Source of the DNA: Chthonomonadaceae bacterium
GTDB lineage: Bacteria; Armatimonadota; Chthonomonadetes; Chthonomonadales; Chthonomonadaceae
Length of the DNA stretch: 44,436 nt
Direction: 5' to 3'
NCBI GenBank assembly: GCA_025352825.1
Contig: JANXSG010000208.1
Location: 1 to 44,436 of the forward strand
Made by a program: the position numbers and the translations under genes. Below the pieces are notes generated by a model. That model did no database searches. It saw only the letters and a list, made by a program, of their open reading frames with translations, and was not told the DNA's origin. Shown piece after piece: positions 34,701 to 44,208 of this stretch (within the stretch, counting starts at the first letter, position 1; the number at the start of each line of letters is the position of its first letter).

Positions 34701-37445
34701 CTATAAATCCAATGCAGCCTTCATGACCTCTTCCTCGTCAGAATATTTTAAGGAGAACCCGAGTTTTTCACACATGCGCTGCATTACACTGTTCTCCATG
34801 AGAATGTCTGCGTGAATCTTTGTAAGTCCTTCCGCACGGCCAATCTTCAGGAGCTGCTCCAGAATCTTCATCCCTAATCCGTGCCCCTGAAAAGCATCGC
34901 TTACGAGCAGGGCAAACTCAGCGTTCTTTGTACCCGGCAGATGTGAAAGCCGGCCTACGCCAACAATTTCTACAGCTCCTGAATCGGGATCGATGTACTC
35001 CGCAACTTGGACTATCTCACGATCATAATCGATGAAGCAGATGCGAGTTAACCGCTCATGAGAAACTCGCTGGCTGAGTTTCATCGCCTGAAAATATCTC
35101 ATGTGAATACTTCGTTCCGAAAGCGCTTCATGAAAGACCACCATCATTGGCTCATCCTCGGGGCGAATCGGGCGTATAGTTACCTGCAGACTATCTTTTG
35201 TGATCCATTTTTCCACGTACTGAATAGGATACGGGCGAATCGCAAGCCGTGGGAGATATTCCTTAGCTGTTTCCAAACTGTGCAGTACGATACGTGCATC
35301 GAGGGCAAGCAGTCCATTTTCCGAAGCCAGCAAAGGATTGATATCGATCTCAGATATCCACGGCTGTTCCACCACAATCTGGCTAAATCGGACAATAATC
35401 TGTTCTAGTGCAGCAATATCTACCGGTTTGCGGCTTCGCACCCCCTTTAGCGCGGTGAATATGCGAGTCTGTTCCATCATCCTTCTAGCCAAAGTGGAGT
35501 TGATAGGCGGAAGCGCAAGAGCACGATCATGAAATACTTCAACCAGCTGCCCTCCAGAACCAAATAGAAGAACCGGCCCAAACTGCTGATCGATACTGCT
35601 GCCAAGAATTAATTCATACCCTTCGGCGCGGATCATAGGCTGAACTGTCACACCTTGAAACTGGTTCTTATCTGCTCTTTCTGTGACTGATTTCCAGATA
35701 TCTTCGAATGCGATTTTAACCTCATCTGCATCTGCCAAGTTCAGCTTTACTCCGCCTACATCCGTTTTATGCGTGATGGTTTCAGAATGGAGCTTCAGCA
35801 CGACAGGATAGCCAAACTTGTTTGCACATTCAACCGCATCAGCCGCACTTGCTGCTTTCCTGGTAGGAACGATAGGAATCTCGTAAGCTTCGAGAATCGA
35901 TTTAGATTCATGCTCCGTCAGGAGAGTTCTGCCGGCAGATCGCGCGGATTCTATAATCAATGAAGTTTTTGAAGCAGCGCTCTCTGTCGTCTCTCCAGCA
36001 GCAGACAACATAGGAGTTTCGTAGAGTCCGCGAAGGTTATACGCATATCGCCACATGTAGTTGAAAGCACGCACAGCAGTATCCGGGTATGGGAATGTGG
36101 GGATTCCTGCAAGATTCAGAATTTTTTCGCCTGCGCCTATATCTGTCCCACCCATCCAGCTTGCAAGTATCGGCTTTCGGTTCTGCTTCGCGTAAGGTTT
36201 CAGCAGTTCGGCAGTCTTAGTGGGATCCGTCATCTGCTGCGGAGTCAAAATTACAAGAAGGCCATCACTGCCAGAATCGCTTGCAGCGATCTCGACTGCT
36301 TTCGCATATCGATCCGGGCCAGCATCACCGAGGATATCAATAGGATTGCTGTGGCTCCAGTGTGGGGGAAGAATACTATTCAGAGACTCCATCGTCTCGC
36401 TGCTAAGTGTGGCAAGCTCCCCATCACCCGTAATGAGGGCATCAGTGGCGAGTACTCCAGGCCCTCCTGCATTTGTCAGGATAGTCAGCCGAGGGCCTTT
36501 CGGCCGTGGCTGCCTGGCAAGAACTTCCGCCATATAGAACAGGTCGGACATGTTGTTGACCCTAAGAACCCCGCATCTGCGAAACGCTGCATCCAGAACT
36601 TCATCACTGCCCGTCAGAGCTCCCGTGTGGGAAGCAGCGGCTTTTGCGGCGGCTTCTGTCTTACCAGCTTTAATCACAATAATGGGTTTGGTCAAAGCGA
36701 CCTCCCTGGCCGCAGAAAGAAAAGCCCGAGCGTCCCCGATTGACTCCATGTAGATTAAAATACTTTTTGTGGCCGGGTCATTCCCGAGATAGTCGATCAG
36801 ATCGCCCCATCCCACGTCCAGCATGGAGCCTAAAGAGATGAAGGCGCTAAACCCCACCATCTCTTTCAGACTCCAATCGAGAATGGCAGTGCAAAGGGCA
36901 CCACTCTGACTGATAAATGCTACATTTCCCGGGCGAGCCATAGCGCTTGCGAATGTTGCATTCAGTCCAGTATTCGGGCTCATCACACCCAGGCAGTTTG
37001 GCCCTATCAGGCGCATCTGTCCGCGTTTTGCCGTCTCGAGAATTCTGCGTTCCAGCTCAATGCCATCACTACCTGCTTCTTTGAACCCCGCCGAAATTAT
37101 GACAGCGGTTCGTACTCCTGCGGCGATACAATCCTCAACGATTCCCGGCACTGTGGAAGCAGAAGTCGCGATTACTGCGAGATCGACCTTGTCTGGAACG
37201 GTGCTAATACTGTTATATGCTTTTATTCCCAATACATGGCTTCGCTTGGGGTTTACTGGATAGACGGCTCCCCCGAATGGACTGCTAATAAGATTCCACA
37301 GCAGTGATCTTCCCACACTGCCTGCAGTTTCGCTGGCTCCTATTACCGCAACACTGGAAGGTGAAAAAAAGTGTTTAAGATCATCAAACGGATTTCCCAG
37401 AACACTATGGGATGGATCGAGTGATGTTGATTCAGATTGAGGCAT
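34701..37445 (-). CDS. ADP-forming acetyl-CoA synthetase-like protein fused to GNAT acetyltransferase
   Basis: A 914-residue fusion in the Pat/YfiQ architecture. A CoA-binding domain (about 25-155: [18 protein letters not shown]) and succinyl-CoA-ligase-like domains include H273 ([20 protein letters not shown]), the phosphohistidine position in ADP-forming enzymes. An ATP-grasp domain follows (about 495-715: [28 protein letters not shown]), then a GNAT domain (about 750-905: [20 protein letters not shown]). It may acetylate lysines of proteins such as acetyl-CoA synthetase; because the histidine is kept, synthetase activity cannot be excluded. GGAG lies before the ATG. Together with xfp-ackA it points to control of acetate and acetyl-CoA flow. 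Confidence 0.9.
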   Translation of the reverse strand: MPQSESTSLDPSHSVLGNPFDDLKHFFSPSSVAVIGASETAGSVGRSLLWNLISSPFGGAVYPVNPKRSHVLGIKAYNSISTVPDKVDLAVIATSASTVPGIVEDCIAAGVRTAVIISAGFKEAGSDGIELERRILETAKRGQMRLIGPNCLGVMSPNTGLNATFASAMARPGNVAFISQSGALCTAILDWSLKEMVGFSAFISLGSMLDVGWGDLIDYLGNDPATKSILIYMESIGDARAFLSAAREVALTKPIIVIKAGKTEAAAKAAASHTGALTGSDEVLDAAFRRCGVLRVNNMSDLFYMAEVLARQPRPKGPRLTILTNAGGPGVLATDALITGDGELATLSSETMESLNSILPPHWSHSNPIDILGDAGPDRYAKAVEIAASDSGSDGLLVILTPQQMTDPTKTAELLKPYAKQNRKPILASWMGGTDIGAGEKILNLAGIPTFPYPDTAVRAFNYMWRYAYNLRGLYETPMLSAAGETTESAASKTSLIIESARSAGRTLLTEHESKSILEAYEIPIVPTRKAASAADAVECANKFGYPVVLKLHSETITHKTDVGGVKLNLADADEVKIAFEDIWKSVTERADKNQFQGVTVQPMIRAEGYELILGSSIDQQFGPVLLFGSGGQLVEVFHDRALALPPINSTLARRMMEQTRIFTALKGVRSRKPVDIAALEQIIVRFSQIVVEQPWISEIDINPLLASENGLLALDARIVLHSLETAKEYLPRLAIRPYPIQYVEKWITKDSLQVTIRPIRPEDEPMMVVFHEALSERSIHMRYFQAMKLSQRVSHERLTRICFIDYDREIVQVAEYIDPDSGAVEIVGVGRLSHLPGTKNAEFALLVSDAFQGHGLGMKILEQLLKIGRAEGLTKIHADILMENSVMQRMCEKLGFSLKYSDEEEVMKAALDL

Positions 37446-37661
37446 TTAAAACTTCTCCATCAAGGTAATAGCGCACATTTGATCCGTTCTGCTAAACTCA
37501 GAATTAGGTGAAACATCCTACGAAAACGGGTTAACAGTTGTATCCGGTTTTTGGACACATATTTCCTCCTTTGATAAGATACAATCCGTCATACTGCGGA
37601 TGATCATGCTAACCAAATCTAACATAATATATAGGAAATGCAAAAGGCATGGTAAATTTCA

Positions 37662-37840
37662 GCCCTCACCCCCGACCCCCTCTCCCAAAAACAGGTGAGG
37701 GGAGATATAAAACGTGGGTATACAATATAATTCAAGGTTTAAGCTAAATATAATCATTTATCATATACGGTGAAAATAGGAAACCCGCGAAATTAGGCTC
37801 TTCATCTCCTATATTTGGGAAAGGGGGTCGGGGGTGAGGG
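37662..37840. repeat. Two palindromic repeats upstream of the universal stress genes
   Basis: Units at about 37662-37704 (CTCTCCCAAAAACAGGTGAG) and 37801-37840 (reverse form, more diverged) are again arranged as an inverted pair. The 544-bp divergent gap 37446-37989 has no gene; promoters for both neighbours must lie in it but none stands out. Confidence 0.8.
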
Positions 37841-37989
37841 ATTGAAAGGTACAGGTTAAATGGAACATTCGTCGTACCCAGAACATCGATTTATGTGAGT
37901 GCGTAATCTGAACGTGAATACTGTAGATAGTGAGATCGTCAATGTGAAATATTGAGATGTGTTACGATTTCTATTAGCTAGGAGCAGTT

Positions 37990-38433
37990 ATGTTTAACAA
38001 AATTCTTGTTTGTATAGATGGCTCTGAAAACGCTTTAAAGGCGGCAGAAGCAGCCTGTGAGCTGGCAAAGAAATTTGATTCGAAAGTCACTTTAATTGAT
38101 GTTTATACTCCTGTTCCAGCCTACTCATCGCATCTTGCAGCCATCGAAGTAGCACCAGTATACGAAGAGTTTGATCCAGCCGTTGAGCAGCGAATGCACG
38201 ATACGGTAGAACATAGAACTGGGAAGATATTCACCGATGCAGGTTTGAAATATGATACCCGGCGTGAGATAGGGCATCCTGTTGATAAGATAGTCGACGC
38301 CGCAGCTAATGAGAATGCTGATTTGATTGTCATGGGATCGAGAGGGTTGGGTGATTTTCAGAGATTTCTTCTTGGTAGTGTCTCAGACGGAGTTCTGCAT
38401 CATGCTCACTGTCCGGTTTTAATAATTAGATGA
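37990..38433 (+). CDS. Universal stress protein (UspA family)
   Basis: A 147-residue cytoplasmic protein with the Usp alpha/beta fold. The N-terminal KILVCIDGSENALKAAEAA and the ATP-binding motif G-2x-G-9x-G-S (MGSRGLGDFQRFLLGS, about 116-131) are complete, so it should bind ATP. AGGAG precedes the ATG. A paralogue follows after 82 bases. Such pairs are often induced by hypoxia, starvation or nitric oxide. Confidence 0.93.
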   Translation: MFNKILVCIDGSENALKAAEAACELAKKFDSKVTLIDVYTPVPAYSSHLAAIEVAPVYEEFDPAVEQRMHDTVEHRTGKIFTDAGLKYDTRREIGHPVDKIVDAAANENADLIVMGSRGLGDFQRFLLGSVSDGVLHHAHCPVLIIR

Positions 38434-38515
38434 TATATTCCTCTTTAAAAGTATAGCGTTTCTTAGAATAATAATAGGATATCGTTTCGCCAGTTAAATT
38501 ATAAGGAGAATTAGT

Positions 38516-38965
38516 ATGTTTACTAAAATCATGCTATGCACCGATGGCTCTGATGATGCGCAAAAAGCGGCGAAAGCAGCAATAGAAATCGCGCTAAAAT
38601 TTCAATCTGAAGTCACTCTGATTAGTGCTTTCAACCCGGCACCAGCGCTTGCAGTTCCTGTCACAGGAGGCCCAGGACTCGTTCCGTATTTAAATGCCTC
38701 GGTTGTACAAGAAATATCTGAACAGTTTCATGCCAGTGCAGATAAGTTGGCGTCTGAACTGCTGAATAAAAGTAAAGTGCCATACACTCTACGACAGGGT
38801 TTCGGACATCCAGTTGATGTCATAGTGGATGCGGCTAAGGCGGAACAGTCTGATCTTATTATCATGGGGAGCCGCGGAATGGGCGATTTCAAACGTTTCC
38901 TCCTGGGAAGCATTTCCGATGGTGTATTGCATCACGCACACTGTGCGGTACTGATCGTCCGATAG
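38516..38965 (+). CDS. Universal stress protein, paralogue of the preceding gene
   Basis: A 149-residue Usp-fold protein with KIMLCTDGSDDAQKAAKAA at the start and the ATP motif MGSRGMGDFKRFLLGS near the end. Its C-terminus (LGSISDGVLHHAHC) is almost the same as the neighbour's, indicating tandem duplication; the middle has diverged and is richer in Pro and Ala. AAGGAG lies 8 bases before the ATG. Confidence 0.93.
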   Translation: MFTKIMLCTDGSDDAQKAAKAAIEIALKFQSEVTLISAFNPAPALAVPVTGGPGLVPYLNASVVQEISEQFHASADKLASELLNKSKVPYTLRQGFGHPVDVIVDAAKAEQSDLIIMGSRGMGDFKRFLLGSISDGVLHHAHCAVLIVR

Positions 38966-39088
38966 GTATGTTTGAGATTACTTTTTGAACTGTATTTATT
39001 CACTCTCCACAGAGGCTAAAATATCGAAACTGATACTGTAAAGAAAAATAGCATCGAATCATTCTGGAGTCTATCCGCTGATAGTACG

Positions 39089-41557
39089 ATGGCAAAGCTG
39101 TCGTCCTCTATAGCTGGGCTTAGTACAACAGAAGCTAAACATCGATTAGCCGAATCCATATCCCAGCAGCTCACTGGAAAGAAAAAAACTACAGAATTTA
39201 GCCTTCTTCTTTCGCAATTTAAAAGCCCCATCATTATTATTCTGCTGATTGCTGCTTCTCTTTCACTTGCCTTAGGGGCGGGCACAGATGCAGGAATAAT
39301 CCTCACGATTGTATTGATCAGCGGTCTGTTGGGATACAAGCAGGAACATGGAGCGGCAAACGCAGTCGAAAAACTTCTTGCATTTGTACAGATCAGGGCA
39401 GCAGTACGCCGTGATGGCGTTGAAATTGAAATTCCATCTCATGAAGTAGTGCCTGGCGACATTGTCCTGCTTAATTCCGGTGATATCATTCCCTGTGACT
39501 GCCTTCTTCTAGATACCAAGAATCTCTATGTCAATGAGGCCTCATTGACGGGGGAAACATTTCCCGTAGAAAAAAGTGTATGCGTTCTTCCGGCAGATAC
39601 ACCCTTAAACAAGCGTACGAACAGCCTATTTATGGGCTCGAACGTCTCGAATGGCACGGGAACAGCGATCGCTGTTCAAATTGGAACCGAAACTGAGTTT
39701 GGAGATGTATCGGCTAAACTCAAACTGCGTCCGCCAGAAACAGATTTTGAACGTGGAGTTCGGCAGTTTGGATATTTCCTCATGGAAATGACGCTTCTGC
39801 TTGTGATATCCAACTTCACCATCAATGTCTATTTTCACAGACCTGTCCTGGAGTCGTTCCTTTTTGCGGTTGCTCTTGCGGTGGGGCTTACTCCACAACT
39901 TCTTCCAGCAATTATAAATGTCAATCTTTCACACGGCGCAAAATGCATGGCTGATGAAAAGGTAATTGTGAAGCGACTGGTTTCCATTGAAAATTTTGGA
40001 AGTATGAACATTCTGTGCACAGATAAGACGGGCACTATTACGGAGGGAACCGTAGTACTTCAGTCAGCGCTGAACGCAGCCGGCGATATCTGTGAAAAAG
40101 TGAACCTCTATGCGTATCTGAATGCCACTATGCAGTCTGGATATACCAACCCTCTTGATGATGCGATTAAAGCACATAAGCAGTTCGATATTTCCAGCTT
40201 TCATAAACTGGATGAAGAACCTTACGATTTTGTCAGGAAACGCCTGAGTGTACTGGTAGAGAGTGGCGGGCAGCACATCATAATAACCAAAGGAGCACTG
40301 AAAAATGTGCTGGAAGTGTGTACCAAAATCGAGGCTTCAGATGGAAGCGCAAACGAGATTTCTGAGCATCTAGCAGAGTTACAATCGCTTTTTGAAAAGT
40401 TCAGTAAAGAGGGGCTGAGAACAATAGGAGTCGCCTTTAAAACTGATGTTGATACAAACACCCTAAAAAAAGAACATGAGACTGACATGACTTTCATTGG
40501 ATTTCTCATTTTGCACGATCCACTCAAAACAGGAATACACGATACGATACAGAGGCTGCAAGAGCTGGGCATTTCGCTTAAAATAATAACAGGCGACAAC
40601 GCGTTGGTTGCAGCCAGCATCAGCAAACAGGCAGGATTTTCAGAAACAAGAATCATAACAGGGGATGATATTCGCCACATGAATGAAGCGGCGTTGGTAC
40701 GCCGCTCACAGGACACTTCCATATTCGCCGAAGTCGACCCGAATCAGAAGGAACGAATTATTCGTGCCCTTCGCAAGTCAGGGAACGTCGTTGGATATAT
40801 TGGCGATGGGATTAACGATGCCCCTGCTTTACATGCTGCAGACGTCGGACTCTCTGTCGCAGAAGCAGTGGATGTGGCCAAGGAAGCCGCCGATATAGTT
40901 CTGATGGAAAAAGACCTTGCAGTTCTGGAAAAGGGGGTAAAGGTAGGACGGGCAGCCTTCGCCAATACTCTGAAGTATGTCTACATGGCCACGAGCGCGA
41001 ATTTTGGTAACATGTTCAGCATGGCGGGAGCGTCACTATTTCTCTCCTATTTGCCTTTGTTGCCCAAACAGATACTTTTCGCAAATTTAATCACTGATTT
41101 TCCAGAAATAACTATCGCAACAGACAGCGTAGATTCTGAGCTTGTGGATAAACCACATAGATGGGATATACGGTCCATACGCAGCTTCATGATCGTATTT
41201 GGCCTTGTCAGTACCGTATGCGACTATCTGACTTTCGCCATTCTCCTCTTTATTCTGCATGCCGATATGCCGCAATTCCGTACCGGATGGTTTATGGAAT
41301 CCGTGGTATCTGCCTCGGCGATAGTGCTTGTAATTCGAACGCGCAAACCATTCTGGCGCAGTTCACCAAGCAGATGGCTTTTAGGTACTACAATTGCTGT
41401 TGTAGCAGCCACACTCTATTTACCGTATAGCCCGGCGGCGATTTTGTTCGGTTTTGTGCCACTCCCCGGGATATTCATCATGATGCTGATGCTCATCATG
41501 ATCTTTTACGTCGCTATAGCCGAGATTGCAAAGTCGATATTTTATAGAGAACATTGA
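39089..41557 (+). CDS. mgtA: Magnesium-translocating P-type ATPase (MgtA-like, P3B)
   Basis: Inner-membrane importer of Mg2+. Phosphorylated Asp is in CTDKTGT; other landmarks are SLTGETFPVEK (actuator), KRLSVLVES and ITGDNALVA, GDGINDAPALHAADVGLSV (hinge) and GLTPQLLPAI in membrane span 4, which with VIVKRLVSIENFGSMNIL matches MgtA rather than Ca2+ pumps. It has 822 residues. The first ATG (39089) has no ribosome site, while the frame stays open upstream to ATC 39023 and encodes family-like residues (ESFWSLSADSTMAKLSSSIA); AGAGG stands 7 bases before that ATC. The true N-terminus is therefore probably about 22 residues longer. Confidence 0.92.
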   Translation: MAKLSSSIAGLSTTEAKHRLAESISQQLTGKKKTTEFSLLLSQFKSPIIIILLIAASLSLALGAGTDAGIILTIVLISGLLGYKQEHGAANAVEKLLAFVQIRAAVRRDGVEIEIPSHEVVPGDIVLLNSGDIIPCDCLLLDTKNLYVNEASLTGETFPVEKSVCVLPADTPLNKRTNSLFMGSNVSNGTGTAIAVQIGTETEFGDVSAKLKLRPPETDFERGVRQFGYFLMEMTLLLVISNFTINVYFHRPVLESFLFAVALAVGLTPQLLPAIINVNLSHGAKCMADEKVIVKRLVSIENFGSMNILCTDKTGTITEGTVVLQSALNAAGDICEKVNLYAYLNATMQSGYTNPLDDAIKAHKQFDISSFHKLDEEPYDFVRKRLSVLVESGGQHIIITKGALKNVLEVCTKIEASDGSANEISEHLAELQSLFEKFSKEGLRTIGVAFKTDVDTNTLKKEHETDMTFIGFLILHDPLKTGIHDTIQRLQELGISLKIITGDNALVAASISKQAGFSETRIITGDDIRHMNEAALVRRSQDTSIFAEVDPNQKERIIRALRKSGNVVGYIGDGINDAPALHAADVGLSVAEAVDVAKEAADIVLMEKDLAVLEKGVKVGRAAFANTLKYVYMATSANFGNMFSMAGASLFLSYLPLLPKQILFANLITDFPEITIATDSVDSELVDKPHRWDIRSIRSFMIVFGLVSTVCDYLTFAILLFILHADMPQFRTGWFMESVVSASAIVLVIRTRKPFWRSSPSRWLLGTTIAVVAATLYLPYSPAAILFGFVPLPGIFIMMLMLIMIFYVAIAEIAKSIFYREH

Positions 41558-41701
41558 TATAGTAATCTTCCAAATCCGCCATTTAGTGGATGATATCTAC
41601 AGTTGTATGTAATATACTACCAATATAGTTATTTCGTGAATTGTGTGTGGTTTGCTCTCAGTGGTGTTCTCAGGAATGAATTATGAACGGAGGATCTATC
41701 C

Positions 41702-41926
41702 ATGAGCAATCAATTAACAGTTGAACTGCCTTCCGAAAGCCTATTTTCCCCTGGCATTCTTGTGCCCCCGGGAATTTATAGACTGATCGGTTCTAATCGA
41801 GAAATACGTTTAGATCATGAAGACTATCTTCCCGCCAGTCTGAACGGACAGGTTGCATGTTACATTCAGGTAAAGCATAGTTGGGGAGAAAATCATCGAA
41901 CGGATAAAAATCAAAGTAGAATTTAA
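41702..41926 (+). CDS. Small protein of unknown function
   Basis: A 74-residue protein with LFSPGILVPPGIYRLIGS (about 15-32) and a predicted beta-rich middle. GGAGG lies 6 bases before the ATG, which supports expression. No family is recognised. It stands between mgtA and the sugar-binding protein gene, with more than 100 bp of gene-free sequence on each side. Confidence 0.6.
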   Translation: MSNQLTVELPSESLFSPGILVPPGIYRLIGSNREIRLDHEDYLPASLNGQVACYIQVKHSWGENHRTDKNQSRI

Positions 41927-42043
41927 ATTATCAAAAGGACATTAGTCTCGTCTCATCGAATGATAGGCAGTTACCGTTTGCTTTGAGTTGTATCGAGCAA
42001 TTAGTAATCGCCTATCTATTTCTGCGCCGAAAGGTATTATATC

Positions 42044-43138
42044 ATGAGACGCTTCTCAATCGCCATATTAGCGGTGCCGCTGCTGTTGCTGACCGCCTGT
42101 GGCAAACCAGCTAACAACAATGCATCAAATGATTCTCCCACTTCAAGTTCTTCATCTGCCACATCGGATACAACGAAACCAACGATCAAAATTGGTTACG
42201 TACTTCATGGACTTAATGATTTCACCCAGGTTATCAAACGCGGAGCCGAGGATGCAGGAAAAGCGTTGGGAGTAGAAGTTGAAGTTGTTGGCCCATCCAC
42301 CTTCGAAGCGACGGAAGCTATCGGGATGTTCGAAGGCATGGTTCAAAAGAAAAAGGATGGACTGATTGTTGTGCCTATGCCGGGAGAAGTATGGGTGAAA
42401 CCGATCAAGGAGGCTGCGGATCAGGGAATTCCAGTAGCGACAGCTAATATGATCAGCGCAGGATCAGCTTCGAAGGCATGGTTTGGGCAGGATGAGTACC
42501 AGAGCGGTGTTATCCTGGCCACAGAGATGCGCAAGATGCTCGATGCATCCGGTATCCACAGTGGTAAAATTCTTGCCGGTATCTGTAAACCGGACGTTGC
42601 TGTGCTGCAAGAGCGATTTAAAGGGTTTAAAAAAGGGCTGGAAGGCAGCGCATTTACAGCGACTGACGCAAAAGATGTGGGCACGGAGAACACTGCAAAC
42701 TACGCGGCGTGGGAAAATCAAGCTACGGCAAACCCTGCGATCGTAGCGGCGGCTGGCCTATGTTCCATGGATATTCCTAACCTATCCAAACTCAAACAGC
42801 ATTCTCATGCCAAATGGTTAATTGCGGGCTACGATCTTAATGCCGAGACTCTGGAATCCATTAAGTCTGGAGCCACTCAGATCAGCCTGGGGCAGCATCC
42901 GTATCTGCAGGGATATCTGCCAGTATTAGCTTTGGTCCAGTATCTCCGCGATAAGAAACCGATTCCTGAAGGCTGGATTAACGTCGGAACCGAGATAGTC
43001 ACCAAAGCGAATGTCGACTCGATTATCCCGCGAGAAACTGATCATGCTGCCGAAACGAAATGGTATGCACAATACATCACTACAAACTTTGGCGATCTCA
43101 GTAAACCCGCAAAACCACTCCCACTAATGCATCCCTAA
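42044..43138 (+). CDS. Sugar ABC transporter substrate-binding lipoprotein (RbsB-like)
   Basis: A 364-residue lipoprotein: signal peptide with lipobox LTAC (Cys19), a Ser/Thr-rich linker (about 25-46), then a Periplasmic_binding_4 fold (IGYVLHGLNDFTQVIKRGAE, GLIVVPMPGE, GIPVATANM, AGLCSMDIPNL, ISLGQHPYLQGYLPVLALVQ). It would deliver a sugar to an RbsC-type permease such as the one at 10911-11876, but no ATPase or permease is adjacent. GAAAGG precedes the ATG. The exact sugar cannot be read from the sequence. Confidence 0.9.
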   Translation: MRRFSIAILAVPLLLLTACGKPANNNASNDSPTSSSSSATSDTTKPTIKIGYVLHGLNDFTQVIKRGAEDAGKALGVEVEVVGPSTFEATEAIGMFEGMVQKKKDGLIVVPMPGEVWVKPIKEAADQGIPVATANMISAGSASKAWFGQDEYQSGVILATEMRKMLDASGIHSGKILAGICKPDVAVLQERFKGFKKGLEGSAFTATDAKDVGTENTANYAAWENQATANPAIVAAAGLCSMDIPNLSKLKQHSHAKWLIAGYDLNAETLESIKSGATQISLGQHPYLQGYLPVLALVQYLRDKKPIPEGWINVGTEIVTKANVDSIIPRETDHAAETKWYAQYITTNFGDLSKPAKPLPLMHP

Positions 43139-43197
43139 TCGCATGGACAGGAATTATTAACCACAAAATACAATAAACACACGAAAAAAGGATCCTT

Positions 43198-43309
43198 AAT
43201 CCTGTTAATCCCATTAATCCTGTCTCAAAAAATTGATTTAAATGTCACTTCCCCAATCTCAGTATAAGTGTGTTTTTTTTTGGACAGGATTAACGGGATT
43301 TTCAGGATT
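43198..43309. repeat. Imperfect 27-bp inverted repeat of the AATCCTGTTAATCC class
   Basis: Left arm 43198-43224 and right arm 43283-43309 pair with about four mismatches. A run of nine T (43273-43281) precedes the right arm. The word is a widespread kind of bacterial intergenic repeat. It follows the sugar-binding gene and may serve as its terminator together with the ankyrin gene's 3' side. Confidence 0.75.
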
Positions 43310-43363
43310 TCTCAGTATTCGCTACAGGTGCCGTATGTCTATTGACCCGCTGCCTTATAGGAG

Positions 43364-44208
43364 CTAGCTGATATTTTTGAGAAATTTGACGATATTTGGA
43401 TGCTTGCCAGATATTGCATACTCTATTGCCGTCGTTAACGAGTTGTCTTTTATATCCATCCTCGCATTTCTATCTATTAAAAGTTTAACCATCTTAAATT
43501 GCCCATTACCCACCGCCGCCATTAAGGGTGTTCGTCCACTGATATCCTGTGCATTTATATCCGCGCCGTTATCTAATAAGGTCTTCGTCGTTTTAATATA
43601 ACCATATTCAGAAGAGTAAAGTAGAGCACTGAAACCATTAATGTTTTTGTGTTTACCTTAGTTCCTTGACCAATAATATATTCCGCAAATTTTGAAACAT
43701 CATGATCCATCGAAAGACGATTTGCACATATTGCCTCTATTAAAGCAGTTGAACCACTCGTGTCCTTTGCGTTTAGATCCGCGCCAGCACCTATCAACAA
43801 TGTAGCAATATCTTTCGAAAGACGTTGAGCTGCATACATCAAAGCAGTATGTTCCCCGGAAAGAGTGGCGCATACATTGTTGTATCGAACGCTTCGATCA
43901 CTATGAGTTTTGGCATTGACATCGGCATTATATTGGATTAGATTTGCGACACTTTCGATTTCTTCAAGAAGAACCACCTCCATAAGCACAGTCACACCCA
44001 ACCTGTCCGAAGCATTTGGATTCGCCCCATTTTCCAACAAAATTTTTACTAAATCTGAATAACCATTCTCGGCGGCTGCAATTAGGGGAGTCCTTCCGTA
44101 CACGTCGTTCAGTTCGAAATCCACATTCCTCAAAAGTAAGTTCAGAACATCAGTAACATCGTGATGTTCTATAGTTATAAATAGCTTCTTAATGGTAGTA
44201 TTTGACAT
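43364..44208 (-). pseudogene. Ankyrin-repeat protein gene with a frameshift
   Basis: From ATG 44208 the frame encodes about 190 residues with ankyrin repeats (YGRTPLIAAAENGYSDLVKI, HTALMYAAQRLSKDIATLLI, GSTALIEAICANR). It then runs out of sense after VNTKT and stops at 43573. The repeats resume in another frame (NGFSALLYSSEYGYIKTTKT, then GRTPLMAAVGNGQFKMVKLL) and end in TAG at 43364. Adding one base in the A run (T5 on the plus strand, 43644-43648) would give a single protein of about 281 residues. This is either a true mutation or a homopolymer sequencing error. Ankyrin proteins bind other proteins; the partner is unknown. Confidence 0.75.

Noticed and set aside
43630-43660. Programmed -1 frameshift in the ankyrin gene
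   Set aside because: The local heptamer (A AAA ACA) is not a good slippery site and no downstream stem was evident; a one-base deletion is simpler.
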